Source: Labilithrix sp.
GTDB taxonomy: Bacteria > Myxococcota > Polyangia > Polyangiales > Polyangiaceae
DNA length: 64,000 nucleotides
NCBI GenBank assembly: GCA_028287035.1
Contig: JAQBQL010000074.1
Span: 38,816-102,815 of the forward strand
Reading direction: 5' to 3'
The notes under the pieces are model-generated. The model was not told the DNA's origin, searched no databases, and saw only the letters and a list, made by a program, of their open reading frames with translations. Below, piece after piece: positions 55,185-63,329 of this stretch (its first letter is position 1; each line of letters begins with the position of its first letter). Both the position numbers and the translations under genes were made by a program.

Positions 55185-57230
55185 CTAGCGGCGGGTCCAG
55201 CGCGCGAGCTTGTCGCGAAGACGCGTGAGCGTGCTCTGGCGGAGGCGCCCGGCACGGATGCGCTCGGCGAGCGCGCGGTTCGTCTCGTCCGTGGCGTCGA
55301 GCGCGAGGCAGCGATCGATGACCGCCTCGGCCTCCTCGCGCTGGCCTCTGGCGAGGTGCGCGGTCGCGAGCACCGCCAGCGTGCGTGCCGTCTCGCCGTC
55401 CAGCTCGCAGGCGCGCTGCGCATGCTCGAGCGCGCTCGCCGGATCCTCCAGCGCGACGTGGGCGCCGACGATCTCGAGATGCGCCGGCGTGCAGCCGGGC
55501 GCCACGCGCAGCGCCTCGGTGAACGCGGCGCAGGCCGGTTGCCAGCGCTCGATGCGGCGCTCCGCGATGCCGGCCGCGAACCAGGCCGTCCACACCGGGT
55601 GAACGGCGGCGAGGCGACGGGCGCGGGAAGCGATCGTCTCGAGGTCCTCGGTCGGCGCCTGATAGGCAGCGCGCAGGACCGCGTCGATCTCGAGCGACGC
55701 CTGCGGCTCCTCGAGCGCGAAGCGCGCACGCTGCGCCTCGGCCGAGACCGACGAGCCCGGCGCGAGCTCCTCGGCCGTCGCGAACCGCCGGATCGCCTGC
55801 AGACGGTCGCCGGTCTGGGCCAAGGAGCGGGCGAGCACGAGCGATGCCCACGCGTCGTTGGGCGTGCGGTCGGCGAGCGACTGGGCGAGGTTCCCGACGC
55901 GGGCGGCGCGCGCCATCCCCTCGGGCTCGGCGGCGAGCGACAGCTGGATCGCGCGGCGCAGCACCTCGGGATGGGAGGGCCCGCGCGCGAGCACGTCGTC
56001 GACGAGGCGCGCCGCCGCGACGGGGTCCCGGCGCTCCATCACGAGCGACGCGAGGTTCGTGTACGCCGGCGGGTAGAGCGGCTGCTGGGGCGAGGACTCG
56101 AGGACCATGCGCCAGGCGCCCTCGGCCTGCGCATGTTGCCCGCGCTCGGCGAGGACGATGCCGCGCTCGGTGTTGAGCAGAGGATCGGAGGTGCCGCGGA
56201 GGAGCCCATCCTCGATGGCGGCGAGGGCGCCCTCCAGATCGCCACGGGCGCGGCGCGCCTCGGAGAGCAGCGCGTAGAGGCGCGGGCGGGACGGATCGAG
56301 CCTGAGCGCGGCCAGCGTGCGGACCTCTGCTTCGTGGCCCCGCGACGCCAAGTCGAGACCGCCCGTGCGCAGCGTGAGCGCCGCGATCGCCTCGAGCAGG
56401 TCGACGTTGTCGGGCGCGTCCGTCGTCGCCCGCTCCAGCGCGCGCAGGGCGGCCTCGGCCAGCTTGCGATCACCCGGGCTGGTCGGCGCGCCCGTGCCGG
56501 CGGCGACGTCGAGCGCGATCGATGCGAGGCGCGACGCCGGGAAGCGCGCGTCGGGCGCGTCGCCGATGGCGCGGCCGAGGTGCACCATCGCCGCGAGGCG
56601 ATCGTGAGGACCGCCGCGCATCGGATCGTGGAGAGCACAGCGCTCCGCGCGCAGCACGCTCTCGAGGGCCTCCCACGAGAGCTCGCCGATGTCGCGCATG
56701 ATGCCGATGCCGGCGCCCTCGGGCCCGAGCTGCGACCACAGCTCGTCGAGCGCGTTGACCACGGCGCGGCCCGCGTTCTCACCATCGACGGCTGCTTCGA
56801 CGCGCGCGCGTGTCCGTCCGCCCTTCGTCTCGAACACGAGGAGCTGGAGGAGCCCACGACCGCCGACCGGCGGCTCGAAGGCGCCCGTCACGACGAAGCT
56901 CACGCCGCTCGGATCGGCGCCCTCGCCGGTGAGATCCTTCCAGGCACGGGGCGGGACGAAGGCTTCGACGGGGCTGCGCGCGTCCTCGTCGGGGGCGCTC
57001 TGGAGGCTGCGCTCTGCTTCCTCGTCGTCATCGTCGTCGTCGTCCGCGGCGGCGCGTGACGAGGTCGGCGAGGGCGAGCGCGCGAGCAGCTGGGCGAGCG
57101 CCACGCTCTCGCCGTCGATCTGCGCGTAGGAGTGGACGAGCGCCGCGAGACCGAGACCGAGACCACGTCCGTCGTCCGGGACTCCGAACGGGATGACCAC
57201 GGCGCGCGGGTTCGGCATTCGATCTTTCAT
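55185..57230 (-). CDS. Large TPR-repeat protein
   Basis: 681 aa from ATG 57230. The N-terminal 170 residues resemble a nucleotide- or sugar-binding-like domain interrupted by an acidic run (AAADDDDDDDEEAE, about 60-75). From about residue 270 there are ten or more degenerate TPR helices (DLLEAIAALTLRTGG, NTERGIVLAERGQHAQAEGAWRMV, SLVLARSLAQTGDRLQAIRRF, LAVLATAHLARGQREEAEAVIDRCL). No membrane anchor or signal peptide. Probably a scaffold for protein interaction. It is divergent from rarA with overlapping CGATCG palindromes in the gap. Confidence 0.8.
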   Translation of the reverse strand: MKDRMPNPRAVVIPFGVPDDGRGLGLGLAALVHSYAQIDGESVALAQLLARSPSPTSSRAAADDDDDDDEEAERSLQSAPDEDARSPVEAFVPPRAWKDLTGEGADPSGVSFVVTGAFEPPVGGRGLLQLLVFETKGGRTRARVEAAVDGENAGRAVVNALDELWSQLGPEGAGIGIMRDIGELSWEALESVLRAERCALHDPMRGGPHDRLAAMVHLGRAIGDAPDARFPASRLASIALDVAAGTGAPTSPGDRKLAEAALRALERATTDAPDNVDLLEAIAALTLRTGGLDLASRGHEAEVRTLAALRLDPSRPRLYALLSEARRARGDLEGALAAIEDGLLRGTSDPLLNTERGIVLAERGQHAQAEGAWRMVLESSPQQPLYPPAYTNLASLVMERRDPVAAARLVDDVLARGPSHPEVLRRAIQLSLAAEPEGMARAARVGNLAQSLADRTPNDAWASLVLARSLAQTGDRLQAIRRFATAEELAPGSSVSAEAQRARFALEEPQASLEIDAVLRAAYQAPTEDLETIASRARRLAAVHPVWTAWFAAGIAERRIERWQPACAAFTEALRVAPGCTPAHLEIVGAHVALEDPASALEHAQRACELDGETARTLAVLATAHLARGQREEAEAVIDRCLALDATDETNRALAERIRAGRLRQSTLTRLRDKLARWTRR

Positions 57231-57258
57231 GCCGTGCGGCGGAGCGAATGACAAGCTG

Positions 57259-57288
57259 GGCGATCGAACGATCGCCATCGCGATCGTT
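57259..57288. promoter_or_regulatory. Overlapping CGATCG palindromes in the TPR/rarA divergent region
   Basis: GGCGATCG-AA-CGATCGCC (57259-57276) is a perfect inverted repeat, and AACGATCG-CCATCG-CGATCGTT (57267-57288) is a second one sharing its right half. The shared half-site lets the two alternate. No regulator for it is identified. Confidence 0.4.
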
Positions 57289-57393
57289 TGTTGGTGATCA
57301 CCGGCGCGCGATCGACGAGCGGCTTGACGTGGTTGCGATTTGCGTCTCGCGCCGCCGCCGTTCCATCCTGATGCTGCGTGCTAAGGTGCCCGC

Positions 57394-58950
57394 GTGGCTC
57401 GACCGCGCAGCAGCAAGGGCGGCTCTTTCGACGCGGCACCGTCCACGCTCTTCGCCGCAGCGGCGCGCCGCGAGGCGACGAGCACGGGAGCCGTCCCGCT
57501 CGCCGAGCGCATGCGTCCTACGCGCATCGAGGACTACCTCGGGCAGACGCATCTCGTGAGCCCGGGGAAGCTGCTCGCGAATGCCATCGACAAGGATCGC
57601 GTCCCTTCGATGATCCTCTGGGGGCCGCCCGGCGTCGGGAAGACCACGCTCGGAAAGGTCATCGCGGCGCGGACGAAGTCGGTCTTCGTCGCCTTCTCGG
57701 CGGTGCTCGGGAGCATCGGCGAGCTCCGCGAGATCGTCGCCGCCGCGAAGGAGCGGCTCGACTACCGCGGCGAGCGCACGCTCGTGTTCGTGGACGAGAA
57801 CCACCGCTACAACAAGGCGCAGCAGGACGCGTTCCTCCCTCACGTCGAGGCGGGGACCATCACGCTCGTCGGCGCGACCACCGAGAACCCGTCGTTCGCC
57901 GTGAACGCGGCGCTCCTCTCGCGGTGCAAGGTGTTCCGGCTCGAGTCGCTCGGCGAGGAGGCGCTCGTCGCGATCCTGCAGCGTGCGCTCGACGACGCCG
58001 ACCAGGGGCTCGGCGGCGCCATCGAGGCCGATGCGGAGGCGGTCCGCACGATCGCGCGGCTGGCGCGGGGTGACGCGCGGCGTGCCCTCTCGATGCTGGA
58101 GGCGGCGGCCGAGTACGCACGGTCGCGCGAGCAGCCGCGGATCACGACCGAGACCCTCGCCGCGTCCGAGGAGAAGGCGCCGCTCCTCTACGACAAGGCG
58201 GGCGAGGAGCACTACAACGTCATCAGCGCGTTCATCAAGTCGATGCGCGGGTCCGACCCCGACGCCGCGGTCTACTGGATGATCCGGATGCTCGAGGCCG
58301 GGGAGGATCCGCTCTTCGTGCTGCGGCGCATGATGATCTTCGCGAGCGAGGACATCGGCAACGCCGACCCGCGCGCGCTGCTCGTCGCGACCAGCGCCGA
58401 CGAGGCGTTCCGCCGGATGGGGATGCCCGAGGGGCTCTACCCGCTGACGCACGCCGCCGTGTACCTGGCGTGCGCGCCCAAGTCGAACGCCATCAAGAAC
58501 GCGTGGCACCGAGCGAAGGCGCTCGTCGAGGAGCACGGCAGCCTGCCGGTGCCGATGAAGCTGCGGAATGCCGTCACGAGCCTGATGAAGCAGGAGGGAT
58601 ACGGCGCCGGGTACAAGTACGCGCACGACTACGACGAGGGGGTGGTCCCCGGGGAGGACTACCTGCCCGACGAGCTGGTCGGCGCGGCCATCTACGCGCC
58701 CTCCGCCCACGGCGAGGAGGTGCGGATCGCTGCCCGCCTGGGCGCCCTCCGCGCCGCTGTGGCAACAACCCAGGACGGGTTGCGTGACGAAGTGCCACGG
58801 TCCGAGGCGACGGGCGACGCGGGCAGCTCTAGAGCGGGGGAACAGCCCGCGAAAATGCCCGATGGAACATCGTTTGCTCCGAAGCACGAGCATGCCGCGA
58901 CGGGAAGAACCAGACGCTCTGGCTCTGGAAGTGGGCCAGAGGATCCGTGA
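57394..58950 (+). CDS. rarA: RarA/MgsA AAA+ replication-recombination ATPase with unusual C-terminal extension
   Basis: 518 aa, about 60 residues longer than typical. Walker A GPPGVGKTT, Walker B LVFVDENHRYN (usually DEIHRFN), sensor GATTENPSF and the C-terminal tetramerisation domain (YDKAGEEHYNVISAFIKSMRGSDPDAAVYWMIRM) are present. It acts at stalled replication forks. The tail from ATTQDGLRDEV onward is low-complexity and begins at a dispersed-motif copy (58763-58776); it also overlaps the next gene by 59 nt. GTG 57394 has AAGG upstream. Confidence 0.92.
   Translation: MARPRSSKGGSFDAAPSTLFAAAARREATSTGAVPLAERMRPTRIEDYLGQTHLVSPGKLLANAIDKDRVPSMILWGPPGVGKTTLGKVIAARTKSVFVAFSAVLGSIGELREIVAAAKERLDYRGERTLVFVDENHRYNKAQQDAFLPHVEAGTITLVGATTENPSFAVNAALLSRCKVFRLESLGEEALVAILQRALDDADQGLGGAIEADAEAVRTIARLARGDARRALSMLEAAAEYARSREQPRITTETLAASEEKAPLLYDKAGEEHYNVISAFIKSMRGSDPDAAVYWMIRMLEAGEDPLFVLRRMMIFASEDIGNADPRALLVATSADEAFRRMGMPEGLYPLTHAAVYLACAPKSNAIKNAWHRAKALVEEHGSLPVPMKLRNAVTSLMKQEGYGAGYKYAHDYDEGVVPGEDYLPDELVGAAIYAPSAHGEEVRIAARLGALRAAVATTQDGLRDEVPRSEATGDAGSSRAGEQPAKMPDGTSFAPKHEHAATGRTRRSGSGSGPEDP
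58763..58776 (-). repeat. Dispersed motif inside rarA at the start of its extra tail
   Basis: The minus strand reads GTCCTGGGTTGTTG; the plus strand encodes ATTQD. Confidence 0.55.
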
Positions 58951-59248
58951 GCTTCGTGAAGAAGAAGGGATGACGATCCAGGAGCTCGCCGAGACGAGCG
59001 AGCTCGGCTCGAAGGGGCACCTTTCGAGCCTCGAGCGCGGGCTCGTGCGACCGAACATCCAGACGCTGAAGCTCATCGCCAACGGGCTCGGCGTGCTTCC
59101 GCTGGATCTCCTCACGTTCCCGAAGCACGACGCGCGCCAGAAGCTCGTCGACCTCACGCGTCACTTCTCGATGAAGAAGCTGAGTGAGACGATGCGTGGC
59201 CTGGTCCGCGGCGCGCTCGACGGTCGGCGAGCGGCGACACGCCCCTGA
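58892..59248 (+). CDS. Cro/C1-type helix-turn-helix regulator
   Basis: 118 aa from ATG 58892 (an ATG at 58862 is in frame). The HTH_3 domain is ALEVGQRIRELREEEGMTIQELAETSELGSKGHLSSLERGLVRPNIQTLKLIANGLGV. It has no effector domain; the C-terminal part (FPKHDARQKLVDLTRHFSMKKLSETMRGLVRGAL) is helical. It overlaps the extended rarA end by 59 nt and is probably a small repressor. Confidence 0.85.
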   Translation: MPRREEPDALALEVGQRIRELREEEGMTIQELAETSELGSKGHLSSLERGLVRPNIQTLKLIANGLGVLPLDLLTFPKHDARQKLVDLTRHFSMKKLSETMRGLVRGALDGRRAATRP

Positions 59249-59320
59249 GGGCGCTGCGCCGCGGCGCAAAAACGGGCTTCTCCGTTTGTCCCGACAAACG
59301 ATCCGAGTAAACTCGTCGAG

Positions 59321-59755
59321 GTGAGAAGCCGGGTCCTCGAAGGTCTTCGGGTCGTCCTCGTCGACGACGATCCCGACGCTCGCGAGCTGCTCGCCGCCGT
59401 CCTCCTGCACCGCGGCGCGAACGTGGTGACCGCGACCTGCGCCTCCGAGGCGTTCGAGCTCCTCAAGGCGTCGCCGCCGCACGTTCTCGTCTCCGACATC
59501 GCGATGCCGGAGGAGGATGGGTACACGCTCGTCCGCAAGCTGCGCCTCCTGGACGGTCAGGCGGCGGCCGACGATGCCAGACGGGTTGTCGCCATCGCCG
59601 TCACCGCGTTCGCGGGCCGCGCCGACCGAGAGCGCGCGCTCGACGCGGGGTTCGACGACCACCTGCCGAAGCCGGTCGACATCGACCGCGTGGTCCAGCG
59701 TCTCGCCGAGGTGCGCGGCTCGCTCGCGCCCACGGTCGTCGACGAGAGGGGCTGA
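59321..59755 (+). CDS. Single-domain response regulator
   Basis: 144 aa from GTG 59321. Receiver motifs: VVLVDDDPDARELL, Asp in LVSDIAMPEEDGYTL, Lys in DHLPKPVD. No output domain, so it is CheY-like or a phospho-relay shuttle. It is not beside a kinase. It converges on a TPR gene. Confidence 0.87.
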   Translation: MRSRVLEGLRVVLVDDDPDARELLAAVLLHRGANVVTATCASEAFELLKASPPHVLVSDIAMPEEDGYTLVRKLRLLDGQAAADDARRVVAIAVTAFAGRADRERALDAGFDDHLPKPVDIDRVVQRLAEVRGSLAPTVVDERG

Positions 59756-59792
59756 GCGTTCGCGCCTCTTCGCGCCCCTTCGCGGGTACCGC

Positions 59793-60128
59793 TCAGGCGT
59801 CGAGCGTGGCCAGCGCGGACTCGAGCTCGCCGAGCGCGTGCGAGTCGCCCTTGGCGCGCGCCTGTGCGATCCCGTCGTCCATCCACGTGCGTGCCTCGGC
59901 CTTGCGACCCGCCTCGGCCAGCATCTGACCGCACATGAGATACATCGCGACATAGTCGGGCTTCCGGTCGCGGAGCGCCACGAACGTGCGGAGGGAGTCC
60001 TCCCAGCGTTCGAGCTTCCGGTACTCCATGGCCAGGCCATACCAGGCCATGGGGTCGTCACTCCCGGCGGCAGTGATCTTCTCGAGGAAGGCGAGGCGTT
60101 TCTCGGCTTTGGCGGCGGCGTCGCTCAT
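59793..60128 (-). CDS. Small TPR protein
   Basis: 111 aa from ATG 60128. Two to three TPR-like helix pairs ([68 protein letters not shown]). No signal peptide. It is divergent from hpt with a 56-bp gap. Confidence 0.8.
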   Translation of the reverse strand: MSDAAAKAEKRLAFLEKITAAGSDDPMAWYGLAMEYRKLERWEDSLRTFVALRDRKPDYVAMYLMCGQMLAEAGRKAEARTWMDDGIAQARAKGDSHALGELESALATLDA

Positions 60129-60184
60129 GTGACGGGCAGCAAAGGACTTTACGCCGGCCCGCGTCAAGGGGAAGGAAGCGCGCC

Positions 60185-60712
60185 ATGAGCGAACGGATCG
60201 TCACCATGCTGTCGGCCGAGCAGATCGCGGCCCGGATCAAGGAGCTCGGCGCGCAGATCGCCGCGGACTACGAGGGACGGAACCTCACGCTCGTGGTGGT
60301 GCTGAAGGGCAGCTTCATCTTCGCGTCCGACCTGTGCCGCGCCATCGACAACCCGAACCTCCGCATCGATTTCCTGGGGGTGCGCTCCTATGGCGAGGGC
60401 ACCGAGTCGAGTGGCGTCGTGCAGATCACGCAGGACCTCTCGAAGCCGATCGCGAAGGAGGACGTGCTCATCGTCGAGGACATCGTCGACACCGGACTGA
60501 CCATCGCGCACCTCATGGATCTGTTCCGCACGCGCAGCCCGCGCAGCGTGAAGGTGTGCTCGCTGCTGCACAAGCCGGCGCGCGCCAAGGTCGAGGTGAG
60601 CATCGACTACCTGGGCTTCACGATCGAGGACAAGTTCGTCATCGGGTACGGCCTCGACTTCGCGGAGCGCTACCGGAACCTGCCGTACATCGGCGTCGTC
60701 GAGCGGACCTGA
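60185..60712 (+). CDS. hpt: Hypoxanthine phosphoribosyltransferase
   Basis: 175 aa. [31 protein letters not shown] and the PRPP loop [13 protein letters not shown] are diagnostic; [22 protein letters not shown] ends the fold. It salvages hypoxanthine and guanine to IMP and GMP. ATG 60185. It ends one base before the comEC stop on the opposite strand. Confidence 0.95.
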   Translation: MSERIVTMLSAEQIAARIKELGAQIAADYEGRNLTLVVVLKGSFIFASDLCRAIDNPNLRIDFLGVRSYGEGTESSGVVQITQDLSKPIAKEDVLIVEDIVDTGLTIAHLMDLFRTRSPRSVKVCSLLHKPARAKVEVSIDYLGFTIEDKFVIGYGLDFAERYRNLPYIGVVERT

Positions 60713-63130
60713 TCATTCGGCGGCCGCCCTCACGTCGAGGTTCGTGCCGTCGGTGGTGACGACGAGACCTCCCTCGCGATCGGTCCGATGGAGCCGGGCG
60801 CGCGAGTGACCGAGCGCGAGGAGCGTGGGGAGCGCCGGGTGCCCGAAGCGATTGCGGACGCCGCACGAGATTACCGCCAGCTCCGGGTCGACCGCGCGGA
60901 GGAGCTCCGGCGTCGTCGAGGTCCGGCTGCCGTGATGACCGACCTTGAGGACGTCGGCGCGGAGGAGCGCGCGTGAGCGGGGATCGGCGACGAGGTCGTG
61001 CTCCGACGCGTGCTCGGCGTCCCCCATGAAGAGGAACGACCGCGCGCCGAACGTGATCCGCACGACGAACGAGTTGTCGTTCGCGCCTCGGTCGTCCTGC
61101 GGGCCCGGGCACGGCGCGAGGACGTCGATGCGCGCGCCCCCCAGATCGCGCGAGCCGCAGAGCGCGTCGGGCCTCACGATCGGCACGCCTCGCGCGCGAA
61201 GGTCGGCAAGGAGCGCTGCGTAGTCGCCGCCGGCGCCTTCGTGCTCGCCCTGGCCCGTGTCCCAGAAGGCGCCGAGCCGCACCGCCGCGAGGCCGCGCCG
61301 GAGACCGCCGAAGTGGTCCGGATGGGGATGCGAGAGGAGCGCTGCGGCGACCGAATGGCGGCGCCTCGCCCGGAGGACCGGGGCGAGCACGCGCTCTCCC
61401 GTGTCGACCGGGCTGCCGACGAGCCCGCCGCCGTCGATCACGAGCGCCGTGCCGTCGGGAAGGTCGACGATGGCGCCGTCGCCCTGGCCGATGTCGAGGA
61501 ACGTGACGCGCAGCTCGCCGTGCGGAGAGCCGCGGACGCTCGCCGCGACCTCGAGGAGGAGCACGAGGCCGGCGCCAGAGGCCGCCCAGAGGCGCGGGCG
61601 ACGCGCGAGGCCCGCGGAGGCGCCGCTCACCGTCGCCCCGATGACGGCAAGCTGCCCTGCGGTGGGCACGGGCACCGGCGCAGCGGCCCAGGGGAGCGCG
61701 GCGAAGACCCGCGCGACCCCGCGCACGAGCGTGAGGGCCCCCGAGGCGGCGATCGCGCATCCGCTCTCGGCAGCCGGTGACGGCTCGAGGAGCGCGTGGA
61801 GGAGGCAGAGCGGCAGCGCGGCGAGCTCCCCGAGAGGCACGGCAACGAGGTTCGCGACGAGGCCGGCCACCGGGAGGTCGGCGGTCATGCAGGCGAGCAC
61901 CGGCGCGCACGCGACGGACGCCGCGAGCGAGGTGGCGAGCGCGCGCACGACCGGGGCGAGGCGTTGGAAGCGCTCGGGCAGCCGCTCGAGGACGGGGGCG
62001 GCGAAGCGTGTTCCGAGGCCCATCAAGCCGGCGGTGGCGGCGGCGGAGAGCGCGAAGGACAGGTCGAACGCGACGAGCGGGTCGAGGAGCACCATGCCGG
62101 CGATCGAGACGCCGAAGCAGCGCAGCGGGTCGGGCTTGCGCGCGAGGAGCGCCGCGGCGAGCGCGAGGCTCGTCATCCAGGCGGCGCGGAAGGCCGAGCC
62201 GCTCGCGCCGGCGAGGTCGGCATAGACCCACGCGAGAGGGATCCCGACCGCGGAGGCGATGCGCGCCGCCGCCACGCCGCCGCTCGCCACGGCGGGGATC
62301 CGGAGGAGGACGGCGCGCAGCGCCGCCACGAATGTCACCACGACGAGGACGAGGTGCATGCCGGAGACCGCCAGCAGGTGGGCGAGGCCGCTGCGGCGGA
62401 ACGCGGTCTGGTCGGCCGCGCCGAGGTCGTCCTCGCCGAGCACCAGCGCACGCGCCATCGCGCAGGTCTCGCGCGGGAAGGTGGCGACGATGCGAGCACG
62501 GAGGCGCGCCCGCAGGTGGTCGACGAGCGCGCCGGGGCCTCGTCCGGCGCGTGTGATGATCACGTCGTCGGCGCCGCCCGAGAGGAGGACGCCGCGGCGT
62601 GCCTGGGCCGGTCGCGGGTCGCCGGTGTCCTCGTTCCAGAAGCGGTAGCCCGGCGCGAGCTGGGCGATGGCCTCGACCTCGTCCCCGCGGGCGAGCGGCG
62701 GCGCGCCGGCGACCGGCACGTGGAGCGTGACGAGGCCGTGGAAGCGGCCCTGGTCGCACTCGCCGCGCCGGACGTCGACGTCGACCTTGTAAGCGTCGCC
62801 GAGGAGCACCGGCGAGCGGGCGACGACGCCGCTTGCCACGCAGCGGGCCGGCCAGCGCGAGGTCCCCTCGACCACCTCGCTGCGCGCATGCTCGTAGCGC
62901 CAGATGACGCTGCTCGCCCGCGCCGCCGTGCCGAGGAACGCGAGGGCGGCCAGGAGCGCGAGGCCAGGCGCGCCGCGCCGGGCGAGCGCGACGAGCACGA
63001 ACGCCGTCGCCAGCGCGCTCGGCCACGGCGCCGCCCACGCGAGCCCGCCGGCGCATGCGCCGAGCCCGACGACGAGCACCGCATCGAGCGGCCCCCTCGC
63101 CTCCCCGCCGATCGTGCTCGCGCTTCCCAT
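60713..63130 (-). CDS. comEC: ComEC/Rec2 DNA-uptake channel
   Basis: 805 aa from ATG 63130. An N-terminal OB-like soluble domain follows the first membrane segments, then the Competence domain (ALVLGEDDLGAADQTAFRRSGLAHLLAVSGMHLVLVVVTF) and many membrane helices. The C-terminal metallo-beta-lactamase-like domain has LDIGQGDGAIVDLPDG, LSHPHPDHFGGL, VLKVGHHGSRTST. All three domains are complete, so natural transformation is plausible, though no other competence gene is in this window. Confidence 0.94.
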   Translation of the reverse strand: MGSASTIGGEARGPLDAVLVVGLGACAGGLAWAAPWPSALATAFVLVALARRGAPGLALLAALAFLGTAARASSVIWRYEHARSEVVEGTSRWPARCVASGVVARSPVLLGDAYKVDVDVRRGECDQGRFHGLVTLHVPVAGAPPLARGDEVEAIAQLAPGYRFWNEDTGDPRPAQARRGVLLSGGADDVIITRAGRGPGALVDHLRARLRARIVATFPRETCAMARALVLGEDDLGAADQTAFRRSGLAHLLAVSGMHLVLVVVTFVAALRAVLLRIPAVASGGVAAARIASAVGIPLAWVYADLAGASGSAFRAAWMTSLALAAALLARKPDPLRCFGVSIAGMVLLDPLVAFDLSFALSAAATAGLMGLGTRFAAPVLERLPERFQRLAPVVRALATSLAASVACAPVLACMTADLPVAGLVANLVAVPLGELAALPLCLLHALLEPSPAAESGCAIAASGALTLVRGVARVFAALPWAAAPVPVPTAGQLAVIGATVSGASAGLARRPRLWAASGAGLVLLLEVAASVRGSPHGELRVTFLDIGQGDGAIVDLPDGTALVIDGGGLVGSPVDTGERVLAPVLRARRRHSVAAALLSHPHPDHFGGLRRGLAAVRLGAFWDTGQGEHEGAGGDYAALLADLRARGVPIVRPDALCGSRDLGGARIDVLAPCPGPQDDRGANDNSFVVRITFGARSFLFMGDAEHASEHDLVADPRSRALLRADVLKVGHHGSRTSTTPELLRAVDPELAVISCGVRNRFGHPALPTLLALGHSRARLHRTDREGGLVVTTDGTNLDVRAAAE

Positions 63131-63206
63131 GCGACGCCGCCCCGTTGCACCCCCCGCGCCACGCCTCGGCCCCTTCACAATCCCCCTTGTTTTCCAGCTC
63201 CGCACC

Positions 63207-63219
63207 CACAACCCAGGAC
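63207..63219 (-). repeat. Dispersed motif GTCCTGGGTTGTG upstream of the last kinase
   Basis: Lies between comEC and the kinase; the GGGGTGGCC tandem stretch follows at 63221-63300. Confidence 0.5.
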
Positions 63220-63329
63220 GGTTTGGTGGGGGGTGGGGGGTGGCCCGGGCGGCCTGGGGGGTGGCCGCGCCGGCGTTCGGCGGGGTGGCCGAGGGGCGGG
63301 TACGCTATCGTTGGGGTTCGGCGTCGGTC

